A stretch of DNA of 64,000 nucleotides from an uncultured Pseudomonadales bacterium (GCA_938036875.1 CALHVX010000020.1:62001-126000), one strand, 5' to 3'; positions 16,586-26,199 are shown, numbered from the stretch's first letter. Numbers and translations: made by a program. The notes: generated by a model not told the origin, from the letters alone.

Positions 16586-19500
16586 TCCAGTTGCATCAGC
16601 AGCTCGAACGAGAAGCTGGGTGGATTGTTGGTGGGGGCAAGATCACCCTTGGGATTGATGCTGATGTGGTTGATTCGTGGTGCGGTGATATCCAGTCCCG
16701 TGGCAGCATCAACCAATGGCGTGATGGTGGTGGCGCCACCATCGTTGGAAAATTCAATATCATCCGTGGTACTGCTCAAGCCCGTAAATGAGTAACTTAA
16801 GCCACTGCCGCTGGAGCCATCGACAAACACAATGGGATTCTGTGTGCCGCTGGCAAAAAGCAGTCGTGCTTGGGGTGGCAATATATCGGCCACGATGATT
16901 GAGTCCGAGTCCGCGGTGTCAGGACCTGGGTTGGTGATGCTAATGGTGTACCGAATGATAGCGCCAGGAATATTCTTCGGCTCGCTTGAGCCTGAAGGAT
17001 CGCTGAGGGTCTCGATCGTTTTGCTCACGCTGAGGTTCGCTGGGCCAACAACGGTTAAATTTTCCTGACCCGTATGGGTCACGGTTCCCTCTGTGCCTTC
17101 CTCGGCCAAAACTGAGGCCAGCCAAATGCCAGGTGGGGCAGCTGCTGGGATGGTGTAGGCCACCTCGTAAGTTTTGGTTGCGCTATTGCTGGCGACTTGC
17201 GCTGTTGGATCTAAGGCTTGAGTGGCAACGTCGGTGCCATTGGCATCGCTTAGGGTCAGTGTGGCTGCGCTAATATCGAACGCGCCAAAGGGATCGCTGA
17301 CGACGCTGCGAACATAAATGGTGTCTCCCTCGCTAGCGCCAGTGAGTGTATTCCCGTTGGGAAATGGTGCGTCGAAGAACTCAACCGAATCAACATTGAT
17401 GACGCTGGTGGCTGGCAGCTCGATGTGAGATGTGCCAACCGCGCTAGCAAATGGGTAGACGAAGATAGCGTGGCCCGAATCAGCCGGGTTTGTGCTGTTG
17501 TCTACGGTGAGCCTGAGTTGGGTGCCGGCGGGCAAACTAATTGGTCCTGGGCTGCTGGCATTACAGTTGGCATCGCTTTGGGCGATGGCCATATTGAATG
17601 CACGGGTTATCGTATCGCTGAGATCGCTAGGGCCGGTTGTACCAATGCTGACATCGGTGCAACCGATAAAGCCGCTACTAGCCCCGACATAATCAAGGGT
17701 AACGCGCAGATTGCGTACACTGGTGTTGGCGTTACGGCGCATCAGTAACTGCACGGGTATCTGTTCATCACTGAGAGTTAAGGTGGCAGCTAACGCCGGG
17801 TTGAGCAGCCATTGGCGGTTGTTGTCTTGGCGGCGGATACGTACGCGGGTAACGGGTGTTGAGTTGGCCGTTAGCGGTGTGCGCGACATGCTCATGGGCA
17901 GGCTGGGAGTAGTTGCGCCACCGCCAGCAATGTTTCCTAGGTAAATCGGCTTGATGCCGCTGCTGGGGCCGACAACCGCTACCGTCAGGTCGTTGGCGAT
18001 AACCGGTGTGCTGCTGCTATCCACTGGATTGATGAGGTTAGCGGTATTCGAGATCACCGCACCATCAATGGCGCTAGCCACCACATTGGCGGTGAAGGTT
18101 AGGGTGCTGGTTGCACCGGGAGCCAGTGGAATCCCTTGAATGTCTAGGCTGTTGCCGCTGCTCAGGTCGGTACCTCCCGCGGCGTCGGTCACGGTTACGT
18201 TGGTGAGTAGAGCGCTCACCGTGTCGGTTAGATTAACGCTACGTGGTGTATTGGTGCTGTCGTTTATGACAATGCTGTACTCAACCAAATCTCCTGGGAG
18301 CAGGTTGCCACCGTTGCTATCGGTGGCGGTTTTGCTGCTAGCACTGTAGTCGGGTACGGTCACAACCACTGGATCGTTTGCGGTGTTGTTACCGGATACG
18401 GGGTCAAAGGTTGGTGAGCTGAGCGTCGCGGTATTGGTAAAGCTACCAACCATTGAGTCGCTCACGGCTACATTAATGGTTACCGGTGCTAGAGCGTTGC
18501 CTATAGCAAGCGTCCCGGGATGGGTACAAGTAGCCGTTGTGGTGCCGGTGCAGTTCCAGCTGTTATCCGTGCTGCTGAAGCCGGTTAGCGTCATGCCTGA
18601 AGGCAGAGGGTCAGTTATGGTGATAGCGCCCGTATGGTCGAGTGGGCCTAGGTTGCTTGCGGTGAAGACAAAGCTACCAGTACCGCCTTGAGCAAAATTA
18701 TTGCTGTGCGTTTTTGTCAGCCTCAGATCTGTAGCCGGGGTGTTGGTCACTGAAACAATCTGTAGGCTCAACAGGACTCTATCTTGACCTGTTGCGTAGG
18801 TTGTTTGAGCTGACGTATCTCCAGCGGTGAGCCTGGACGAGATGTCGTACACGTCGAAATCCACACCATAACTGGTGGTGTCGTTATTCACATTGATCGT
18901 TGAGTTGTACTGGTTGTTGATCGGGTTGAGCGAATCGGTTTGAACCTGATTTGCAGAGTTTTGCCCATCAAAGAACAAGTTTTCGGTAACCCCATTGCGA
19001 TTGTTGGAGTTGCCTGAATCGCCTTCCCAGGTGAGTACGCCAAAACGGCCATCGATGTTGCTGTTGGGTACCACAAAGTTTGATGGCGTCAAAGTGATGG
19101 CGGACCCCCAAAAATTTTGGAAGCCTTCAAAAAAGTTGATGGTGCGAAACGGCTCGATGTTGCGCTCATAGATAACAGCCAAGCCCCAACCGGCAACAGT
19201 GGCGCTAACCGGGCAAGAGTTGTCGGCGCTATCGATAGTTAAGCCAGACAGCGTGAAGTCGCCGTTAGCACTGACCAAGTTGGTCACGTCTGCTACACCT
19301 GAGAAGAAATCTCTATTGGTGCCTACATTCTCGGTGTATTGCGTGTCTGCTGAGACAGGAACACCATTTAGAAATACATTGTAGTCAGGGGTAGAGCCGC
19401 TACCGGCCCAGTATAGATAGGCTGCGGTGATGACACCGCCGCTGGCCACGTCATCTAGGGTTGCTGTGCTGCTTGGGACAACAGCACAGCTATCCCCAGC

Positions 19501-19653
19501 ATCGGAGTTGGCCCGCAGCGTAGCGCCGGTAACAGCAAAATCAATATTGCCCGCAAAGGTGCGCACCGGTGTTGATGAGACCGGTGTCGCATGAGCAATT
19601 TGGCCGATAGCCAGCAACGCCATAAGTAGCAGGCGAATGAACCCGAAGCGCAA
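16582..19653 (-). CDS. large secreted DUF11/repeat surface protein
   Basis: A 1023-residue exported protein of unknown function. The start is TTG at 19651-19653 with AAGG seven bases upstream; this gives a signal peptide with a basic n-region (MRFGFIRLLL) and cleavage after IAHA (about 22), better than the internal ATG. Residues about 30-300 resemble a DUF3344-like lectin/adhesin-type domain (AAYLYWAGSG, TWEGDSGN). Then come at least three DUF11-type beta-sandwich repeats: about 310-430 (LRLTKTHSNNFAQGGTGSFVF), about 435-565, and about 870-1000 (NLSVSKTIETL). No PEP-CTERM, LPxTG or autotransporter barrel is visible at the C-terminus (FELLMQLD). Composition is rich in Thr, Ser, Asn and Asp and poor in Lys. 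Confidence 0.8.
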   Translation of the reverse strand: MRFGFIRLLLMALLAIGQIAHATPVSSTPVRTFAGNIDFAVTGATLRANSDAGDSCAVVPSSTATLDDVASGGVITAAYLYWAGSGSTPDYNVFLNGVPVSADTQYTENVGTNRDFFSGVADVTNLVSANGDFTLSGLTIDSADNSCPVSATVAGWGLAVIYERNIEPFRTINFFEGFQNFWGSAITLTPSNFVVPNSNIDGRFGVLTWEGDSGNSNNRNGVTENLFFDGQNSANQVQTDSLNPINNQYNSTINVNNDTTSYGVDFDVYDISSRLTAGDTSAQTTYATGQDRVLLSLQIVSVTNTPATDLRLTKTHSNNFAQGGTGSFVFTASNLGPLDHTGAITITDPLPSGMTLTGFSSTDNSWNCTGTTTATCTHPGTLAIGNALAPVTINVAVSDSMVGSFTNTATLSSPTFDPVSGNNTANDPVVVTVPDYSASSKTATDSNGGNLLPGDLVEYSIVINDSTNTPRSVNLTDTVSALLTNVTVTDAAGGTDLSSGNSLDIQGIPLAPGATSTLTFTANVVASAIDGAVISNTANLINPVDSSSTPVIANDLTVAVVGPSSGIKPIYLGNIAGGGATTPSLPMSMSRTPLTANSTPVTRVRIRRQDNNRQWLLNPALAATLTLSDEQIPVQLLMRRNANTSVRNLRVTLDYVGASSGFIGCTDVSIGTTGPSDLSDTITRAFNMAIAQSDANCNASSPGPISLPAGTQLRLTVDNSTNPADSGHAIFVYPFASAVGTSHIELPATSVINVDSVEFFDAPFPNGNTLTGASEGDTIYVRSVVSDPFGAFDISAATLTLSDANGTDVATQALDPTAQVASNSATKTYEVAYTIPAAAPPGIWLASVLAEEGTEGTVTHTGQENLTVVGPANLSVSKTIETLSDPSGSSEPKNIPGAIIRYTISITNPGPDTADSDSIIVADILPPQARLLFASGTQNPIVFVDGSSGSGLSYSFTGLSSTTDDIEFSNDGGATTITPLVDAATGLDITAPRINHISINPKGDLAPTNNPPSFSFELLMQLD

Positions 19654-19757
19654 GTTTAATCCTTGAATCTTGCTATAGGCGTCAATGTTACGTCGGTTGC
19701 GGGCTTAAGATTGGTGAACTAGTTTACGAAGCTGCCTGACTGTGCGCTGCCTCTGGG

Positions 19758-21278
19758 TCATTCTGTGCGTGAGTTCTCAAGTTGCTCTGCAGCATCTTTG
19801 GCGGTAAAGCTAGCGCTGGGGTTTATCGGCCAAAGTGCGAGGTCGGTGTGTTGGCGTGGAAAGACCTGCAGTTGGTGTGTGCTTAAGCCAGGTGGGTCCG
19901 CGGTGATAATGGTACTAGCCAGCGTTTGAAACGCCGCACGAAAGTGATTGCTGGATTTAAGTGCAACGTAACGATAGCGTTCCACCTCAATTCCTACCGC
20001 CAAGAACGGTTCTTTATCCAATGTTTGGGAACGCCTGGAGCCTACCACTACATCCATGTTGTTGATGACCAAACGACAAAGCGGGCCTAAGTGGAGGCGG
20101 GATCCTTTGCCCATGTGTTGCAAGATCAGCTTGCCATCAGACAGTGCTTTGACATAAGCGGTCACCTCTAGAGGCGTTCCGTGCAGTGTGTCCGTTTTGC
20201 CGCCTAGGGAAACGCGGATCTCGGCTCCAACACCGGCGGCTTGTGCAGCGGCGGCCACTTGCGGGTCGACAATAAACCCAAAGCAGGCAGCTGCACCCAA
20301 GTTTGCATCCAGCATTGCGCGCAATAAGTGGGTGCCGTCTCCTGGAGTCCCGGCACCACAGTTATCCGAGGTTTCATGAATAACAACTGGACCCTGAGTC
20401 TTTGTTTCATTCGTACGGTTTGCCGCCATTGCCTTCAGAACCGCTGCATCGGCGCCTAGCGATTCCACTGCGAACGCTTCTCGCTCCTGCCACAAGGCAA
20501 GCGCCGATCTTGCCGCAAATTTGGCCGGTAGGTCACCGTAGCCGGTAACACAAATGCTGCTGCCGACGTGGGCGACATCGCAGTAAGGAAAGCCGTGAAA
20601 CCAGCTAAGGTTGAGCAGTTCCGGGTGCTCGATTTCTTGGGCTTTTAGCGCCTTGAACATTTGCTCGCCAATGCCAAACAAGGTGGTGGTGGTTGGTAGC
20701 AACAATGGAGCCCGCACCACTTTACAGTGTGGGCGCCGACCGCTGGTAACCAGATCGGTAAGCAGTGCAATGGCTTCTGCTGCGCGTTCGTGCTGATCGG
20801 TATGAGGGTAATGATGGCAAGCGAATACAGCATTTAGATGCTGTGCCATGCTTTGGCTGATATTGCCGTGCAGATCGAAGCAAGCGGCAATGGGGGTATC
20901 TGGGCCGAGCTGCGTGCGTACCGCCTCGGCTAGGTCTGCTTCGAGATCCGGAATGCCGTCAACAACACCAGCGCCGTGTAGTAACAACAGGCAAGCATCG
21001 ATATCGGGCTGCGCCGCAAGTCCCTCTAGAATCTCGTCTTTGAATGCAAGATAACTTTGGTGGTCTATGATGCCCGAAGGTTGGGCCCAAGCGTGAAGCA
21101 ATGGCACCGGTTCGATGCCATGGTCGATGCACGCATCAATCGCGCCGCCGAGTTGGGTTTCTTGGCCGGTGGCTTGCAATATTTTTGCGCCCCGTTGAAC
21201 CGCAAACTGCTGTTGCCTGGTAACGCCTTGGCAGTAGGTGTTGGTTTCGTGCTCAATACCGCCGATTGCTATGCGCAT
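19758..21278 (-). CDS. MlrC/M81 family metallopeptidase
   Basis: Zinc-dependent peptidase-like enzyme related to microcystinase-pathway MlrC, 506 residues. It begins MRIAIGGIEHETNTY, the diagnostic metal-binding start of the family, followed by LLLHGAGVVDGIPDLEADL, CFDLHGNIS and CHHYPHTDQHER with the expected metal ligands, and the GAGTPGDGTHLLRAMLD region opening the C-terminal domain. In most bacteria these proteins have no role in microcystin breakdown and their substrates are unknown. It is the last gene of a minus-strand cluster, 7 bp after the NTF2-like gene. Confidence 0.9.
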   Translation of the reverse strand: MRIAIGGIEHETNTYCQGVTRQQQFAVQRGAKILQATGQETQLGGAIDACIDHGIEPVPLLHAWAQPSGIIDHQSYLAFKDEILEGLAAQPDIDACLLLLHGAGVVDGIPDLEADLAEAVRTQLGPDTPIAACFDLHGNISQSMAQHLNAVFACHHYPHTDQHERAAEAIALLTDLVTSGRRPHCKVVRAPLLLPTTTTLFGIGEQMFKALKAQEIEHPELLNLSWFHGFPYCDVAHVGSSICVTGYGDLPAKFAARSALALWQEREAFAVESLGADAAVLKAMAANRTNETKTQGPVVIHETSDNCGAGTPGDGTHLLRAMLDANLGAAACFGFIVDPQVAAAAQAAGVGAEIRVSLGGKTDTLHGTPLEVTAYVKALSDGKLILQHMGKGSRLHLGPLCRLVINNMDVVVGSRRSQTLDKEPFLAVGIEVERYRYVALKSSNHFRAAFQTLASTIITADPPGLSTHQLQVFPRQHTDLALWPINPSASFTAKDAAEQLENSRTE

Positions 21279-21285
21279 GGGGTGC

Positions 21286-21774
21286 TTAACTCAAAAGGTC
21301 GGTTGCAAGCTCGTATGGTCCATTCTCCTCAACGGTGCAGGACAAGTGGCTAAAGCGCCACTGCCCGTTAACTCGGCTATAACGTTCGTTGTACCAACCG
21401 ATAATCCGGAAGTGTTGGCTTTGCGGTTCGTCGGTTGGTGAGGATGCGGGTACGTTCGCGGTGTACAACATAATCAAGCGCCAATGGCCGGTAGCTTGGT
21501 CGCCATTGATGTGAATCTGTGGGTTGATTGCATGGTGAGCGCTATTGCGTATGCGACCGCTACCACGAAGGCCCGCCATGTAGGCCCGAATTTCCTCATG
21601 ACCTTGGCAGTGTGCTATGCCGCTTGCTTCCCAAATAGCATCGGGGGTAAACAAGGGTACAACTAAATCGGGATTGTGGTCGCTATCGCAGGCGGCGCAA
21701 TACTGCGCTTTAAGCAGGCGAATGGCTTCTAAGTCTTCGAGGCGCTGGAGCCGCGCCTCGCTGCTTGGGCTCAA
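21286..21774 (-). CDS. NTF2-like/SnoaL_4 family protein
   Basis: A 162-residue protein with the cone-shaped NTF2 fold, as in polyketide cyclases, scytalone dehydratase and small subunits of ring hydroxylases. The N-terminal helix (LEDLEAIRLLKAQYCAACD) is typical of SnoaL_4 proteins, as are YNERYSRVNGQWRFSHL and the early strand PLFTPDAIWEA. The start seems to be TTG at 21772-21774; no ATG precedes the first helix. It lies 15 bp after the flavoprotein gene and 7 bp before MlrC, so it is likely part of one operon and may be a hydratase, isomerase or accessory factor. Confidence 0.85.
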   Translation of the reverse strand: MSPSSEARLQRLEDLEAIRLLKAQYCAACDSDHNPDLVVPLFTPDAIWEASGIAHCQGHEEIRAYMAGLRGSGRIRNSAHHAINPQIHINGDQATGHWRLIMLYTANVPASSPTDEPQSQHFRIIGWYNERYSRVNGQWRFSHLSCTVEENGPYELATDLLS

Positions 21775-21789
21775 GTGCTAAAGCCCAGC

Positions 21790-23037
21790 TTACTTCGGAG
21801 AAACCCCGCCGGTGCCAGCAAACTCTTCTGAAGCTTCATGCCCGAGATGGATCTTGCCAATCTCTGCGTACAGAGGGTGCGCAACCCAGCGGTGGGTGGC
21901 GCAAGCATGGGAGTCCCTTAGCTTGCGTTCAAGAGGGTTGGCCATATAGCTCGCGCTGGTGCCGGCACAGTTGTGCACTGTGTCTACGGCTTCCATGCAA
22001 GCGTGGGCTGCATTGATACAAGCCAAGCGTGCGTTTTGAGTTGTCTCAGGTCCTGGCATCTCGGCGCCAGCCTGCAGCTCAACCTCAACTTCGTTCATCG
22101 CTTCAAAAAGATAGGCTCGTGAGCTGCGGTATTGGGCAACCGCTTCGCCCATACGATGTTGGGCGATTGGGCGGTCTTTCAGTAGCGAGGTGGAGAGCAT
22201 TGGCATCTTGGCTTGGGCAAGATCGCTGAAGGCTGCCAGCGCACCTTTGGCAACACCCAAAGCAACCGCCGCTTTGTTGTAAGCCAAACGCAGTGGGACA
22301 GGAATGCGATAGACCGGGTTGTCGTACAGTGCCGGCATAGTGAACAGATCAACCCCGACAAAACGTTCCGGCACAACCGCGCCGTTAGCGCGCACTGTAT
22401 GGCTGCCCGAGCCGCGCAAGCCAGCTACGTTCCAGGTGTCAACAATCTCAAATTCTTTTTTGTTCATGAACCACATTTTGAACTGTGGTGCGCCGTTGGC
22501 ATCCAGCTTGGGTGCATCTCCTTCCATAAGGGGGGCACCCATGAAGCACCATTCGGCGTTGTGGCAACCACTGATGAAGGTGCCTTCACCCCAAACCTTA
22601 ACGCTGCCATCGGCCTGCTGTTCCGCACGTGAAGGGGTTGAGCCGGGTCCACCGCCGCCACACATGATAACGCGCGGGTTATCTAGATAGACTTCTTTGG
22701 CCAAGGTTTTGTCCATACCACCAGCGGCCATGGCGTTGATCTCAGAACCTAACATGAGGTTCCAACCAATGGAGCCATCGATAGCTGAGACGGCTTCTAA
22801 CACCTCAATGGTTTGGTTGGCGCTTAAGTTGTCGCCACCTAGCTCGGTAGGAATAGCCATGCGGAACAGGCCGGCATCCACCATCTTGCCGATGGTATCC
22901 GCAGGCGCCTGGCGTAGCTCTTGGGCTTTGTCACCGCCAGCGGCAATAACGTCTGCCAGCCCTGCAACGCGTTCCAATGGTGTCCCAATGGGAGTGACTG
23001 GAGGAGGGTTATTCATGTGTTCTTTAGCTGTCGCCAT
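21790..23037 (-). CDS. acyl-CoA dehydrogenase-fold flavin monooxygenase (HsaA-like)
   Basis: A 415-residue flavoprotein with the acyl-CoA dehydrogenase fold and the type-2 C-terminal domain found in two-component FMNH2/FADH2-dependent hydroxylases such as HsaA. Seen: GLFRMAIPTELGGDNLSANQTIEVLEAVSAIDGSIGWNLML near the N-terminus, WNVAGLRGSGSHTVRANGAVVPERF in the middle, and the helical C-terminal domain. A good Shine-Dalgarno (GGAG, 7 bases) precedes the ATG. A flavin reductase partner is not adjacent. It could equally be a genuine dehydrogenase; the hydratase upstream and the NTF2-like gene downstream favour ring or steroid-type catabolism. Confidence 0.8.
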   Translation of the reverse strand: MATAKEHMNNPPPVTPIGTPLERVAGLADVIAAGGDKAQELRQAPADTIGKMVDAGLFRMAIPTELGGDNLSANQTIEVLEAVSAIDGSIGWNLMLGSEINAMAAGGMDKTLAKEVYLDNPRVIMCGGGGPGSTPSRAEQQADGSVKVWGEGTFISGCHNAEWCFMGAPLMEGDAPKLDANGAPQFKMWFMNKKEFEIVDTWNVAGLRGSGSHTVRANGAVVPERFVGVDLFTMPALYDNPVYRIPVPLRLAYNKAAVALGVAKGALAAFSDLAQAKMPMLSTSLLKDRPIAQHRMGEAVAQYRSSRAYLFEAMNEVEVELQAGAEMPGPETTQNARLACINAAHACMEAVDTVHNCAGTSASYMANPLERKLRDSHACATHRWVAHPLYAEIGKIHLGHEASEEFAGTGGVSPK

Positions 23038-23236
23038 GGGTGGTCTCCGCTTGGTTTTGGCCCAAATTTAGAGCTGATTCTAGCTTGTGTTGCGCGCCAA
23101 CGCTATGTTCTCAAAAGGCCCAAATCTGGGTCAGAATCTGGGATTCGACTCTAAACCAAGCTTACTTTGGGTAGTGCCGCGGGTTGTCTGCTTTTTGTAT
23201 GCATCGAACCGCGCAAAGGTGGCCTGCGATCGTTGG

Positions 23237-24055
23237 CTAGCCGACGACTAAGCGCAACTCACCAGCAACGCCGTAGTTGGCGGTATAACTGCCCGGTTTG
23301 GCCGGGTGGAGCCCACCGATCGAGCCCGTCATCAGCACTTGTCCCGCGCTGATGCTATGCCCGTTGGCAAGGGTGCTATTCACGAGCCACAACAAGGCGT
23401 CCCATTGGCCATCCAAAAGGCTACCGCTGGAGGTCTTATGTTGAAGTGCAGCATCACAGGTCAGGGTAACCTCCAGTGCGTCCAGGTCAGCACTTTGCCA
23501 GTCCCAGGCAGCCCCCTTTACATAAGATTTTGAAGCTGAGTTGCTGGCAACCATGTCCGGTCCGGTTGGTGCTGAGTCGCCAAAACCGAGGCAAGCCAAC
23601 TCAATCATGGGATGGCAGGTTGCGGTGATTTGTTTGAGTTGCGCCACATTGATCAGGGGCTCGGCTACTTCTTGGCTAAGGGTGAAGCCAAGCTCGGTTT
23701 CAAGGATGAGCTTCGGTATTTGCTCCAGGGTCACCTGCGCTTGACCCTGGTTGTGCGGCCAGTCACCCGAAGCAAACAAAGTGCCAACAACCGGTCGGTC
23801 GATGCCCATGGCAGCTTGGGCTGCCGGTGCGGTCAGTGCTGCTTTAAAGCCGCCGATCTGCTCACCTTGGCTAACACAAAGTGCAATAAAGGCACTTTGG
23901 ATAGCATAGGCCGTGGTTAGGTTGAGGTCTGCATGGGTATCGGTGACGCGGGGAAAGGGTTGCTGCTCTGTTCTAGCGGCTAGCATCTGCGCCGCCCAGT
24001 GGCTGATATCAATGTGGTCTTGCAAAGGGTCTGCGGTGTTTTGGCCACGGGTCAT
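23237..24055 (-). CDS. 2-keto-4-pentenoate hydratase/FAH-superfamily protein
   Basis: A 272-residue member of the MhpD-like hydratase group of the fumarylacetoacetate hydrolase superfamily, which adds water to 2-hydroxypenta-2,4-dienoates after meta cleavage of aromatic rings, or decarboxylates 4-oxalocrotonate. Visible: QIGGFKAALTAPAAQAAMGIDRPVVGTLF, the metal-site region ETELGFTLSQ, IELACLGFG, and HSISAGQVLMTGSIGGLHPAKPG. AAGGA precedes the ATG at 24055. It is separated by 199 bp from the flavoprotein gene, so it may have its own transcript. No ring-cleavage dioxygenase is present in the window. Confidence 0.88.
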   Translation of the reverse strand: MTRGQNTADPLQDHIDISHWAAQMLAARTEQQPFPRVTDTHADLNLTTAYAIQSAFIALCVSQGEQIGGFKAALTAPAAQAAMGIDRPVVGTLFASGDWPHNQGQAQVTLEQIPKLILETELGFTLSQEVAEPLINVAQLKQITATCHPMIELACLGFGDSAPTGPDMVASNSASKSYVKGAAWDWQSADLDALEVTLTCDAALQHKTSSGSLLDGQWDALLWLVNSTLANGHSISAGQVLMTGSIGGLHPAKPGSYTANYGVAGELRLVVG

Positions 24056-24132
24056 ATGCGTTCCTTTGGCGGTTAGCGTTGGCTTAGTTTGGGATCTAGT
24101 TTACCTATTTTTCGCGGCAACTGGTTCTAGGG

Positions 24133-25098
24133 TTACCGCTGGCTTGGGTCCTGGTTGATCGGCTTTTTTGAGTTTGGATAAGCGGCTTTGGAGGCAACAA
24201 AAAACAAGCCACCGATGAGCCCAATGAAGAGCATGCACAGACCGAACAGCACCGATAGTGCCAAAGCGTCGGTGCTTGCCACGCCTATCAAGGCCCCAGA
24301 GGCGATCATTGCCCCTTCTCTGCTACCCCAACCCCCTAAAGTAATAGGGATAAGGCTGACGAAGTAAACCGCCGGAAAGGTGGCAAGGATTAACCACCAA
24401 GGCAAATCCAGGGCCAAGCCTCGACCCAAAAGCCAAACCCCAGCGCAAAGCAATAACTGGGCAGCGATGGCAAGCAGCAGACCATACTTCAAGGCGCGCT
24501 GACGCTTAGGTGATGGATCGCGTAGAAGTTCCAGCGCGCGGATTAAGGGTTCTGCCCATTTGGCGCCTTTTTGTACCCGCTCGCTGAGTTGGCGTAGCGG
24601 TGCAACTTGTAGAATGAGTAAACCGGTTAGTATGGCTAGGCCAAGAGCGATGGCCAGGCGGCGCAGGGTGAGATCGTCACTTAGCCATACCAGGATGGGT
24701 TGGCCGATGATGACCAGTACCAGCAATCCAAACAGGCCAACCAAGCGATCGGCCAAGATGCAACTTAGCGCTCGGTGTAACTTGTGCTGTTGCTGGGTTA
24801 GATACCAAACCCGGTAGGCATCGCCGCCAAGCGATGAGACCAGCGCTTGGTTAAAGAAATACGCGTGGAGAGTGGCTATGAAGGCATGATGCCAACTCAG
24901 CGCCACAGCATTGGCTCGGCACAAAAGTTGCCAGCGCCAGGCAAATGGAAATGCTGTTGCGGCGATGGTTGCAGTAGCGCCCATAAGGCTCGTGGCCGGT
25001 GCTGCTGCTATTGCATTGCGCAAGCTGCTCAGATCCACGGCCCCCATCAACAGGCCAAGCAGCACCAAGCTGACGACAATGCGGACGAAAAGCATCAT
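24133..25098 (-). CDS. flippase-like integral membrane protein (LPG synthase TM/UPF0104 family)
   Basis: A 321-residue polytopic protein of the lysylphosphatidylglycerol synthase transmembrane-domain/UPF0104 family, with about eight hydrophobic helices. It contains the SLGGDAYRVWYLTQQ segment that marks these flippase-like proteins and the late ITLGGWGSREGAM. It lacks the soluble aminoacyl-transferase domain of MprF, so lipid aminoacylation is not expected; glycolipid or polyprenyl lipid transport is more likely. The stop is 77 bp from the hydratase start. It is divergent from folE across about 370 bp. Confidence 0.85.
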   Translation of the reverse strand: MMLFVRIVVSLVLLGLLMGAVDLSSLRNAIAAAPATSLMGATATIAATAFPFAWRWQLLCRANAVALSWHHAFIATLHAYFFNQALVSSLGGDAYRVWYLTQQQHKLHRALSCILADRLVGLFGLLVLVIIGQPILVWLSDDLTLRRLAIALGLAILTGLLILQVAPLRQLSERVQKGAKWAEPLIRALELLRDPSPKRQRALKYGLLLAIAAQLLLCAGVWLLGRGLALDLPWWLILATFPAVYFVSLIPITLGGWGSREGAMIASGALIGVASTDALALSVLFGLCMLFIGLIGGLFFVASKAAYPNSKKPINQDPSQR

Positions 25099-25466
25099 TT
25101 AGCCTATCTCCGATTGCGAGCCCAGATGCCATGCCAGATGCCGTGAATGGCGGGCCGTAAACGCCTCATTTGGTGCGCAACCGGTGGATTTGATTGGGTT
25201 TTGCGGAGCATAGCGGCGGAATCTAGGACTATTCAGCCGCGAGTCTACGCTAGCGGAAACCAAAAGTCGTTTTGACACAACGGGTTAGGGTAAACTAGCC
25301 GGATTGATTTGAGCAACGCTTGCCAGCCGGTGCCCAATTTCGGCCTTTTTTGCAACCGCCATGCCTAGTCTGCTAGGTGCGGTACATCAGGCTAGGTATT
25401 TTTGGGCAAGCTAATTTGCTCCGTCACTTTAATAACAGACTCCATAAAAAAGAGGATAGATTTGCG
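25099..25466. other. 368-bp divergent intergenic region before folE
   Basis: No gene supported. The frame upstream of folE (from 25377) is open but its residues do not belong to the FolE family. A TTGACA box at 25272-25277 is a candidate -35 element on the plus strand, but no good -10 lies 16-18 bases downstream; the nearest AT-rich hexamer (TAAACT, 25291) is only 13 bases away. A light-responsive or alternative-sigma promoter is possible given the BLUF gene downstream; this is inference only. Confidence 0.3.
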
Positions 25467-26189
25467 ATGGGGGATAACAAGGATGACGAGGTAATTAGGG
25501 CTGCATTGGCAACACCAGTGGCGGACAAAATTCGCGCTCGTCTGGAGGCAGCAGGCCAACGCTACTTCGCTAACGACAATATAGAAGCGTTCTTAGAAGA
25601 CGGAGAGCTCGACAAACTGCAGGCTGAGGTAGCGGCGCAAATGAGCGGCGTACTGCAAGCGTTGGTGATCGACACTGAGCACGATCACAATACCCAAGAC
25701 ACTGCACGGCGCGTGGCTAAGATGTTTATTCGTGAGGTCTTTTCTGGTCGCTACGAAGCTGCGCCACCAGTAACCGAGTTTCCAAACGTTTCGCGTCTGA
25801 ACGAGCTTATGATTGTTGGGCCAATCACGGTGCGAAGTGCCTGCTCACATCACCTGTGCCCAATTATGGGGCAGATCTGGGTCGGTGTAATGCCAAACGA
25901 GAACTCGAATCTTATCGGCTTATCTAAATATGCACGCTTAGTTCAGTGGATTATGAGTCGACCACAGATTCAGGAAGAGGCTATCGAGCAATTGGCGACC
26001 TTGTTGCAAGATAAGATGCAGCCGGATGGTTTGGCCATCGTCATGGAAGCCGATCACTTTTGTATGCACTGGCGTGGGGTCAAAGATATGGATTCCAAAA
26101 TGGTTAACAGTGTTATGCGTGGTTCTTTTTTGAAAGATCCGAATCTGCGTCGCGAGTTTCTCGCACTCATGTCAAACCGCGGCGGTTAA
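25467..26189 (+). CDS. folE: GTP cyclohydrolase I
   Basis: Converts GTP to 7,8-dihydroneopterin triphosphate, the first step to folate and other pterins. 240 residues from ATG 25467, preceded by AGAGGA with 10-base spacing. Zinc ligands correspond to Cys126 and His129 (RSACSHHLCP) and Cys199 (ADHFCMHWRGV). EHDHNTQDTARRVAKMFIRE and NLIGLSKYARLVQWIMSRPQIQEE are family signatures. It is followed after 10 bp by a BLUF photoreceptor gene and then a HAD phosphatase, with no other folate genes nearby. Such extra folE copies occur in light-stress regulons of other bacteria, where pterin serves photolyase-type proteins. Confidence 0.95.
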   Translation: MGDNKDDEVIRAALATPVADKIRARLEAAGQRYFANDNIEAFLEDGELDKLQAEVAAQMSGVLQALVIDTEHDHNTQDTARRVAKMFIREVFSGRYEAAPPVTEFPNVSRLNELMIVGPITVRSACSHHLCPIMGQIWVGVMPNENSNLIGLSKYARLVQWIMSRPQIQEEAIEQLATLLQDKMQPDGLAIVMEADHFCMHWRGVKDMDSKMVNSVMRGSFLKDPNLRREFLALMSNRGG

Positions 26190-26199
26190 GGAAAAATTT

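Noticed and set aside
19758-21278. Microcystin degradation function for the MlrC-like gene
   Set aside because: No MlrA, MlrB or MlrD homologue is nearby and the family is broad; only the family name is supported.
23059-23125. Two GGCCCAAAT boxes 58 bp apart upstream of the HsaA-like gene
   Set aside because: Only 9 bp, flanks do not match and no symmetry; could be chance.
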